Origin: Hygrophila difformis
Taxonomy: Eukaryota > Streptophyta > Magnoliopsida > Lamiales > Acanthaceae
Direction: 5' to 3'
DNA: 64,000 bases
Assembly: GCA_030278955.1 (NCBI GenBank)
Contig: JAOANR010000001.1
Coordinates: 43,488,890-43,552,889, forward strand
The position numbers were made by a program, and so were the translations under genes. The notes under the pieces are model-generated. The model saw nothing but the letters and a program-made list of their open reading frames with translations. It searched no databases and was not told where the DNA came from. Positions 55,749 to 64,000 of this stretch are shown piece after piece; positions within the stretch are counted from its first letter, which is position 1, and every line of letters starts with the position of its first letter.

Positions 55749-58700
55749 TTATGTCCCCATAACTGTGGTTGTCTCGTCTTGGAATAGGCTCGGGTATCGA
55801 TCCTTCATGTCCGTCACTAGCTCCCACGTTGCCGTCTCGGCTTCGTGGTTAGACCAAAGAACCTTGACCATTCTCACGGTCTTATTTCTTGTTACTCTCT
55901 CCTTCACGTCGAGTATTCGTACTGGAATTTCTTCGTAGCTTAAGTCATCGTCTAATTCGATCTTCTCCGGTTGGAGTACGTGGGTCGGATCGTGCACATA
56001 TTTCTTTAGTTGCGAGACATGAAATACGTCATGGACATGAGCAAATTGTGGTGGCAATGCTAGCCGATATGCGAGATTTCCTACTCTTTCTAGGATCTCG
56101 TATGGTCCTATGTACCGTGGGCTCAATTTCCCTCGCTTGCCAAAGCGCATCACCCCTTTCATCGGTGACACCTTTAGCATAACCTTATCGCCTATTTGGA
56201 ATTCCAATTCTTGCCGTCTCACGTCGGCGTAGCTCTTTTGCCGGTCTTGTGCGGCTTTCATCTTCCCTTGGATTATTTTGATTTGCTGAGCCATGTCCTC
56301 AACAAGTTGCGGTCCAATTACCATAGTCCTATCGCTCTCTTCCCAGCTTAATGGACTTCGGCACTTGCGTCCATACAGTGCCTCGAAAGGTGCCATGCCA
56401 ATGCTAGCATGGTAACTGTTGTTGTAGGAAAATTCGATTAAGGGTAGATGATTTTCCCAACTTCCTTTGAACTCTAGTACGCATGCCCTTAGCATGTCTT
56501 CCAATGTCTGGATCGTTCTTTCCATTTGCCCATCCGTCATGGGGTGGAATGCGGTACTCATATTTATTTTCGTACCGAGGGCTTCTTGTAGTTTTGTCCA
56601 GAAATGTGAGACGAATCTACTGTCTCTGTCCGAGATGATGTCATGTGGTACTCCATGTCGTCGTACCACATTGTCGACATATGCCTTTGCCAATTGGTCC
56701 ATGGACCAGGTGTCCTTCATGGGGATAAATATGGCAGATTTTGTCAACCTATCCACGATCACCCAGATTTTATTCATCCCCTTCGGTGAACGTGGTAATC
56801 CCAAAACGAAATCCATTGAAATGCTATCCCATTTCCAACTTGGAATTTCCAATGGTTGCATTAGTCCTAAGGGTTTCTGTCGTACGGCCTTGACCTTCTG
56901 GCAGGTGAGGCATCTTGCCACAAATTCGGCTATTTCTCTCTTCATGTTCGGCCACCAATAGTTCTTCTTTATGTCCTTGTATAGCTTCTCGCCTCCGGGA
57001 TGGACCGAGTATTGGGTATTATGGCCTTCCTCCATCACTTTCTGCTTCAGGTCCTCGCATTTTCGTGGTATACACCACCTTCCCTTGAAGCGGATGCTTC
57101 CGTCCTCATGAATTTTAAAATCCATTGCCTTTCCTTTGGCAATGCTCTTCCTGATTTCCTCCAGCTTTTCATCGCCTGGTTGAGCTAGTCGTATTTCATC
57201 GAATATGGTAGATCCTATTACCATCGCGTTGATGACCTCGCTTACTGTGCCAGAGTGTACTAGCTCCAGACTTAATTTCGCCAAGTCTTTGTACAACTCG
57301 GCCGGTACCGCAAGTGAATTTGCCACGTGTTGAGTCTTTCGACTCAAGGCATCGGCCACAACGTTGGCTTTTCCTTCGTGATACGCGATTTCCAGGTCGT
57401 AATCCTTAATCAGTTCCAACCATCTTCTTTGCCTCATATTCAGCTCTTTTTGCGTGAATATATACTTGAGGCTCTTATGGTCGGTGAACATCCGACACTT
57501 ACGCCCATAGAGGTAGTGCCTCCATATTTTTAAAGCGAACATGACCGCGGCTAGTTCCAAGTCGTGCGTCGGATAGTTCTCTTCGTGTGGCTTTAGTTGA
57601 CGTGATGCGTATGCTATAACCCTTTGATCTTGCATTAGCACGCATCCCAAGCCCTCCTTCGAGGCATCGCTGTACACCTCGAAGTCTCCATCCTCCGATG
57701 GCAAGGTAAACACCGGCGCTGTGGTAAGTCGTTTCTTCAATTCTTGGAATGCGGATTCACACTCACTGGTCCAGTCGTATTTCGCCCCTTTCTGTAACAG
57801 CTGTGTTAACGGGCGAGCAATTTTTGAAAAATCCTTTACAAATCTTCGGTAGTATCCCGCCAATCCAAGAAAACTCCTTATCTCGGTTAGATTCTTCGGT
57901 GGCACCCATTCGGTCACTGCCGAGATCTTTGCTGGGTCTACTGCCACTCCGTTGGCGGATACTATATTCCCAAGAAATGCCACTTCCTTTAACCAGAAGT
58001 CGCATTTGGACAGCTTGCCATACAGCTGATTTACTCGTAAAATCCCTAACACTTTGTGTAAGTGTTCGGAATGTTCTTTTTCGCTCTTCGAGTAGATCAG
58101 GATGTCATCTATGAACACCACTACGCATTGATCTAATAATTCTCAAAACACGTTGTTCATGAGATTCATGAACATCGCTGGGGCATTCGTCAGCCCGAAT
58201 GATAGCACCATGAATTCGTAGTGTCCGTAGCGAGTTCTGAACGCCGTCTTTGGGATGTCCTTTTCGGCGATTCTTAACTGGTGATATCCAGATCGCAGGT
58301 CGATCTTTGAGAATACTGAAGCTCCCTTCAGTTGGTCGAATAAATCCTCGATTCTGGGCAACGGGTACTTGTTCTTGACAGTGACTTGATTAAGTCCTCT
58401 ATAGTCAATGCATAGTCGTAGACCTCCGTCTTTCTTCTTAACGAATAAGATCGGGGCTCCCCATGGGGACGTGCTCGGCCTTATGTATCCCTTCTCTAAC
58501 AACTCCTCGAGTTGTTCCTTTAGTTCCTTCATTTCTAATGGCGCCATCCGGTAAGGAGCCTTTGAGACAGGCTCCGTTCCCGGGATGAGATCTATGGTGA
58601 ATTCCAGATCTCTCTCAGGCGGCATGCCGGGAACGTCTTCCGGAAATACATCCGGGTATTCTCTCACCACCGGAATGTTATCCACCTTGGCCTCTTCGGC

Positions 58701-60467
58701 CCCAAGGTTATGAACGTAGCATGCATATAATGCGTAACCCTTACGCATTAAGCTACATAGCTTAAGAGCGTTAACTATCTTGTTAGACTTCTTTGGGGGC
58801 TGGGAGTAAAAGATGACTCTCTTCCCCCTACTTTTTGACAATGTGATCTTTTGTTTTTGGCAATCGATCACGGCTTTATATTGGGTTAGCCAATCCATCC
58901 CTAGTATGACGTCAAAATCCTTTAGATCGAATTCTACCAAATTCGCGAAAAACTCTATGTTCTTTATAACTATTGGAATTCCGTTATATCGCTTAGAGCA
59001 TGATACTACTTCCCCCGACGGAAGTTGAATTCCTAAGTTAATCAGTTCGCACTTAGGTAGATCTAGTTCAGGTAAGACTTTAGATGATATTACCGAACAA
59101 CTAGCTCCTGAGTTAAACAGAACTCTAAGGGGTGTACTTAAGACATGGAACGTACCTCCCATTATGTCCCCCTGCATAGGCACATCTGCCTCATTGATGA
59201 CATTCAACCGCCCCATTGGACGTCCCGGATTGCCTTGCTGACCCCGGTTCGGGTTCTGATTCTGTTGCTGATTCGGATTCTGTGGAGGACGTTGATTTTG
59301 ATTGAGATTCTGGTTCTGAGGGGGTCTATACCCCTGGTTGTTTCCATTCCGCCCATCTTGGTTGCGAGGCTGAGTTGGTCCCGTGTCTAAGTCCTCCCTC
59401 TTGGTGATGTTTCCCAGCCGAGTGCGGCACTCATTCGCCATGTGGCCCATGCGACCACACCTGTAGCAGGCGCCTTGTTGGGGGCACCCTCTGGCCAAAT
59501 GAGGCCTGCCGCACCTCGGGCAAGGTGGTACCGCGTTACCCCGGAAAAGGGTTCCATCGTCATTTCCTCTATTGTTGTTTTGAGGGGGTCTGTTCAGATC
59601 TCCCCGAAAGTTGTTCCCTACTGCATTGTTACCGGAACGGTTGTCTCTATTCCTCTTATCCTGTCCCTGAGATCCCCGACTGGGTTCTCCGCTCACTTTT
59701 CTTTTCAGTTGTTGCACCCTTGCAACAGCTACCGCGCGATCATACACCGATTGCAGGTCTGGGTAATGGACGCCAGTGATTACTTCCCGTATGGTCAAGT
59801 TCAACCCCATTTCAAATTTCTGTGCCCTTTCCGCGTCTGTCGGCACAAGTCTCGGTGCGAAACGCACCAACTCCTTGAAACGGGCGTAGTACTCCTGGAC
59901 TGTCTGCCCTCCTTGTTTCAGAGATAGGAACTTCTCATACATGGCTGACTTTGTACTCATGGGATAAAAGCGATCCCTGATCAGTCCCATGAATTCCTCC
60001 CAAGAATAGGGTTCCTCGTCTTCGGCTAACTTATCTTGCGTGGCACGCCACCAGTCATCCGCCTCCCCTCCGAGATAGTACGATGCCACAGGCACCTTCT
60101 CGCCAATTGGGCACTTCACCGCGTTTAGTAGCTTGTCGAACGTCCGGATCCATTCTTCGAGTTTGGCCGGGTCCTCTTCGCCGGCGTAATGCGGAGGGTG
60201 ATAGGAGTTCACCATGGCTAAGTAGTTAATGCGGGCCTCGGGTGGAGGTACCGCAGCCGCTTGGCCTTGATTCACATGTGCGTTTCCTCTCGCAATTAGA
60301 ATCTCTTCGAGAGTGCGTAGGCGAGCGTCAATGTTGTTGGGCATCGGGTTTGTCGGCTTCTCTTGAGCGTGTACCCCTTCGTCGGGTATAGGCATTTCTG
60401 GTTGCATAGGTGTTTCGTTGGTGTTTGGAGTAGTGGGCTGGGCGCGTGGTCTTCCTCTCGGTGCCAT
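55749..60467 (-). pseudogene. gag-pol: Gag-pol polyprotein of element F, one in-frame stop
   Basis: A single frame of about 1,570 codons starting [11 protein letters not shown]. Gag spans roughly residues 1-430, with a capsid-like domain ([18 protein letters not shown]) and two Cys/His knuckles ([13 protein letters not shown] and [14 protein letters not shown], about residues 315-345). Protease near 447 reads LFNSGAS, so the catalytic Asp is Asn. Reverse transcriptase has [10 protein letters not shown] and [15 protein letters not shown] at 58145-58143 interrupts it just before the FIDD catalytic box. After that come RNase H (YSDASKEG), the integrase zinc site ([17 protein letters not shown]), the integrase core ([22 protein letters not shown]), a GPY module and a chromodomain ([18 protein letters not shown] to DRYPSLF). 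It is the Tekay/Del clade by domain order and sequence style. Confidence 0.95.
58143..58145 (-). other. Premature TGA in reverse transcriptase of element F
   Basis: The TGA follows MNLMNNVF and precedes ELLDQ, a few residues before VFIDDIL. It splits gag-pol into 58143-60467 and 55749-58142. It is a single-codon lesion with the frame continuing directly after it. Confidence 0.9.
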
Positions 60468-61108
60468 GCTGTTGCAAGAACAAGAGAGTTTAGATTCTTT
60501 TTATTGAAGTATTATGTAATGCTTATGAAATAATTTAATTAAATAAATGACGGTATTAACAGGTATCAGTCTACTGGAACCCGTTAGTATAGGTTGTTGG
60601 AGTTTAGCGTGTCGTTTGTTTGTTATTTGGTTCTACTTGTTGCTTTGTTTGTTTTGGTTTGTTTGTTTTGTTTTGTTTTGTTTTTTTTGTTTTTTTTGTT
60701 TTTTTTTTCATGAACAGTAAACTGTTCAGTTTTTTTTTTTTTTTTTTTGGAGACCCTAGGGTCCAGGGTGTTGGGGTTTAGGGTTGGAGATCCCCTTGTT
60801 TGATGATTATAATATATATTTACATATTTATGTTATTTATTTATCAATACTTGTGTTTTTGTTTAGTTGTTATCTATAGGTCATTGCTTATTATTACCTT
60901 ATTTGTTTGATTGAATCCTAACAAGGTAATCGAAGAGAAATAATTTGATAAGATGTAGGGAATACTTTAAGTAAAATAAATGCTTGTAAATTTATTATTC
61001 AATGGAAACTTTTTATTTGTTTACAAGCAAGGGAAACGGAAATAGTAGCGCCGACAATAGTTCGAAAGGGAATATAATGAAAAATAGTGCATAGCTAGAT
61101 CACTAAGT
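60468..61108. other. Spacer between coiled-coil ORF and gag in element F
   Basis: 641 bp, T-rich on plus. Long T and TTTTG runs at 60651-60748 enclose a perfect palindrome, GAACAGT-AA-ACTGTTC (60712-60727). No gene is seen. Confidence 0.5.
60712..60727. repeat. Perfect 7-bp-arm palindrome between T runs
   Basis: GAACAGTAAACTGTTC with a 2-base loop, flanked by T runs on both sides, just upstream of gag in the element sense. In RNA of the element sense the flanks are A-rich. Confidence 0.7.
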
Positions 61109-61507
61109 CTAGAATGAATAGGTAGGTGCGTCCTCAATAGGATCATCCTCATCGCTCGACACGTCAATGGGTGCAGCAACATTGGGGTCAGGCCCCGGGT
61201 TCTGAAGAACCCCTCCATCGACCTCATTGGCTAAGGTAGTCAATTCCCAGGCTACGTCATCTATTTGTTCTTCCAAGTCATCACTCTTGTCTTGGAGTTG
61301 GGCGACTTGGGCTTGGAGCTGCGTGACTTGATTTTGCAGCTGGGTTATGTTGTGATGGTCAGTCTCCCTAAGATGCCCCAGATGGGCCACGTTACCCTCT
61401 AGTTGTTGTACCCGGGTCTTGAAGTAATTAATGTGTTGTTGCGACTCTAGATAGGCTTTCATTACTTTCATCATCAAGTTGACCATGTTCGGGTTGGGTT
61501 CGGCCAT
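61109..61507 (-). CDS. Pre-gag coiled-coil ORF of element F
   Basis: A 132-aa frame starting MAEPNPNMVNLMMKVMKAYL, with heptad repeats (for example ITQLQNQVTQLQAQVAQLQ), then AWEL and a C-terminal PIDVSSDEDDP motif. It is the same length as the element E protein and very similar to it. Here it sits in front of an otherwise complete gag-pol, so the ORF belongs to the autonomous lineage too. The ATG is preceded by GGCATTAG, a possible splice acceptor. No characterised homologue is known to me. Confidence 0.75.
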   Translation of the reverse strand: MAEPNPNMVNLMMKVMKAYLESQQHINYFKTRVQQLEGNVAHLGHLRETDHHNITQLQNQVTQLQAQVAQLQDKSDDLEEQIDDVAWELTTLANEVDGGVLQNPGPDPNVAAPIDVSSDEDDPIEDAPTYSF

Positions 61508-61819
61508 CTAATGCCAACAAGGAGGTTAGAGTTAGAGTATGTTTTGAGCAAAAGTCAAGATATGCAGGAATTTAAATCTACATGAATATGCATATGCAAT
61601 GCCCCCCAATAAAAATTTACTTAAAGTTTAAATTCAATCCTGGACTTAAGTAATTTAAAAGTTGGGCCTCCATGTGGACCGAAAATAATAATTTGGTCTT
61701 TACATAATAATTAAATATTGGATTAAAATAATTCTAGTAGTCAAGAATAATTTTTAAAAATAATATTAAATTTAAAATAGTGGTTTAAAATAATAGTGGT
61801 AGTTTTAAAATATTCCGGA
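61508..61819 (-). other. Leader of element F
   Basis: About 310 bp of AT-rich leader between primer site and coiled-coil ORF. No other feature is seen. Confidence 0.4.
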
Positions 61820-61830
61820 CTCTGATACCA
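61820..61830 (-). other. Primer-binding site of element F
   Basis: On minus TGGTATCAGAG, then T where A and E have C. Eleven of twelve bases match the initiator tRNA-Met site. Confidence 0.85.
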
Positions 61831-61833
61831 ACT

Positions 61834-64000
61834 TGTAATACCCCGGATTTGATAACCCAGGCCGGGATGTCACCGCCACATCTCTCTAGCAAGACACGGA
61901 TTCTCCGAGCTTGCTAAAGAGATGCAAGGCTATGGGTATTGCAAAAAGGTTTTAAAAACAGTCCGGAATCTATTTAAAAGTAATAATAAGTATCATCCAC
62001 ACATATAGTAGTAATAATAATATATCGCAGCGGAAAATGTAAAGTGGCCGACATGGCCAAAACTCGGGATTTACATGCCCGTTATGCAAGTGTCATAAAA
62101 AAAAAACGATAAAGCAATGTTTAATAATTCCATCCCCCAATGCACATGCTATGCATTATCTTCGTACTCTGAAAGGAAGAGAAAAACAACAATTTTTATC
62201 AGTATATAAAATACTGAGTAAGTCGATCCTAACATAGCAATACAGGGATTAATTAGATAATTACAATTCCACTCCTAAACATGCATTTACCAATTTAAAG
62301 GAAATAATACTTAAATCGTGTACTTGAACATGCCTTTAATCCACAATAACAATTTAGTCATGATATGAAATTTAAAGACATAATTTAAATGCATAATTTA
62401 AAAACATGCATAAATAAATAAATACTTTAAAAAAATATTAAATCTTTTATTTCCCCGTTCCGTAACCATTTCTCAATGTTTTGTATAGCCGGTGATCCGG
62501 CGGCCGCAGCCGTTTCGTAAGTATCTCGTTTAGCCGGTGATCCGGCGGCCAGCAGCCGTATCTGCCATACCCAGTAACACTCCGGAGCCTCGAGAAATCC
62601 ATACGGACAACCCGAGAGAGTAGGCCATGTATCTCCCGCCGATTGGCGTAATATCTCATCTAATTCTCTCGTCCATTATAGGCCCGAAGAGAAAGGTTAG
62701 AGGGGCACCCTGCAGAGCACTCACCCTCCACCAAGTATCTCATGTATCATTTAGATTTAATGTATCGGGGTTTTCAAAAGTATAGATGTATCGTATTTCA
62801 AATCTTTGATCGTTCGTTTCGAAATTTCAAAAATCCTTTGATTTAAAAATCACTTGGCGTCACAGTTTACGCCTTTTTACTTTAAAAAGTCGTTTTAAGT
62901 TCGAAAAATCTGAAAATTTCACAGTTTATGCAAAACACCCTAACGAACAACTTTTGTGTTTTAACCTTTTCGAAATAAGGTGAGAAAACATGTCAAAAAT
63001 CGAGTTTAATGCAAAAACAGTTCACTGTTCCGAAACAGATTTGACACAGTGTGGAAAATCGGATTTTTGACATATCAAATGGACTCCAAAAATTCTGAAA
63101 TTTTAAACACACAAACTAGACATGATTATCTACAACTTTCATTTAGATTTCAAAGATGTATCGTATTTCAAATCTTTGATCGTTCGTTTCGAAATTTCAA
63201 AAATCCTTTGATTTAAAAATCACTTGGCGTCACAGTTTACGCCTTTTTACTTTAAAAAGTCGTTTTAAGTTCGAAAAATCTGAAAATTTCACAGTTTATG
63301 CAAAACACCCTAACGAACAACTTTTGTGTTTTAACCTTTTCGAAATAAGGTGAGAAAACATGTCAAAAATCGAGTTTAATGCAAAAACAGTTCACTGTTC
63401 CGAAACAGATTTGACACAGTGTGGAAAATCGGATTTTTGACATATCAAATGGACTCCAAAAATTCTGAAATTTTAAACACACAAACTAGACATGATTATC
63501 TACAACTTTCATTTAGATTTCAAAGATCAAATCGGACCAGAAAATATAGAAACAGACTCACTAAGTTCGGACATGTTCATAGGCAGTTTTCAAACACGTT
63601 TTGTCACAACAGTTTCTTTTCGATGCGATTTGAAATAGCAACCATTAACGAAAATGTCTGAAATTTTTACACAACCTAGATTTATGTGTTAGGATTAAAA
63701 GTCTAGTTTTGAGTTTCTCGGATTGAACCCTCGAAATATGAGTTTTAGACAGATTTCAAAAACTGTACGAGATAGGGTTTTTAATTTCGGTTTTTTTTAC
63801 GTTTCGTTACATTACGACTAAATCGGACGCCCCTAAACCACCCGTATTGATATGGAAGGCTCAACTTACAGTAGTGAAGTTCTTGAGTCGTCCTAGGGCT
63901 GCTCGGCTCGTCCAAACTCCTACGAACGGTTCTACGAACGCAAAGTTCCCGACTTGGCCACGAATTCATATCGGAAGAAGAATCCAATGTTAGATCGAGT
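61834..64000 (-). mobile_element. 5' LTR of element F (partial at window end)
   Basis: It starts TGTAATACCCCGG and matches 52997 onward, then leaves the window before its other end. It carries a 370-bp tandem duplication absent from the 3' LTR. Confidence 0.95.
62785..63524. repeat. 370-bp direct tandem duplication in 5' LTR of element F
   Basis: 62785-63154 and 63155-63524 appear identical. The junction has a short AAAGAT/TAGAT microhomology. The 3' LTR has a single copy (53946-54320 region). Confidence 0.85.

Larger units (their letters stand above)
52997..64000 (-). mobile_element. Element F: gag-pol Tekay-like LTR retrotransposon (5' LTR cut by window end)
   Basis: From right to left: 5' LTR (61834 to beyond 64000), primer-binding site, pre-gag coiled-coil ORF, long gag-pol frame, polypurine tract, 3' LTR (52997-55466). 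It is the only element here with gag, protease and reverse transcriptase. One stop codon and a protease Asp-to-Asn change indicate this copy is not autonomous now. It is the closest visible candidate for the type that supplies proteins to A and E. Confidence 0.95.

Noticed and set aside
59145..59927. Plus-strand ORFs opposite gag in element F
   Set aside because: They are shadows of the low-complexity Asn/Gln/Arg-rich gag region and are not conserved in A or E.

Overview
The window is eukaryotic nuclear DNA from a flowering plant, most likely a eudicot. It consists almost entirely of nested LTR retrotransposons of the Ty3/Gypsy chromovirus type (Tekay/Del-like: long LTRs, a TGGTATCAGAGC primer-binding site matching initiator tRNA-Met, and a chromodomain at the end of pol). 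These sit in a tandem array of broken copies of a host gene, KIN17. I see no intact host gene. The species cannot be named from the sequence.

Layout. Positions 1-483 are an unassigned AT-rich repeat. The base layer is a tandem array with a unit of about 4.8 kb. Each unit holds a solo LTR (family B) lying inside a KIN17 pseudogene, a tRNA-like SINE, a truncated LTR B', a second KIN17 fragment and a KIN17 middle/C-terminal fragment. Unit 1 runs from 484 to the 500-N gap, unit 2 from 28422 to 39266, and unit 3 from 39267 to 52996 and beyond. Younger insertions break the units: element A (710-11685, minus), solo LTR C (32371-38343, minus) which itself contains solo LTR D (34821-37789, plus), element E (42079-51876, plus) and element F (52997 to beyond 64000, minus). 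Element insertions are bounded by 5-bp target duplications where both ends are visible: GTAAA for A, AACAT for C, TGAAG for D, ATATC for E.

The sequence right of the gap (16684-28414) repeats 4452-16183 with well under 1% difference by eye, including the same element A insertion and junction. Both ends of the duplicated stretch lie at the gap, so the likeliest reading is two overlapping contigs (or haplotypes) laid end to end, not a real duplication.

How the elements work. F carries a single gag-protease-RT-RNase H-integrase-chromodomain frame with one stop codon and a mutated protease Asp. A and E have lost gag, protease and RT. In that space they carry an antisense, spliced gene encoding a protein of about 445 aa that resembles the plant 'putative plant transposon protein' family. 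All three elements have a small coiled-coil ORF between the primer-binding site and the gag position, ending in a conserved P-I-D-V-x-S-D-E-D motif that looks like a SUMO-interaction motif. Shared LTR termini, primer site and polypurine tract suggest A- and E-type elements are non-autonomous relatives that F-type elements could mobilise. The most unusual features are this antisense gene plus coiled-coil ORF architecture, and an array of eight covarying hairpins inside the LTRs of E.
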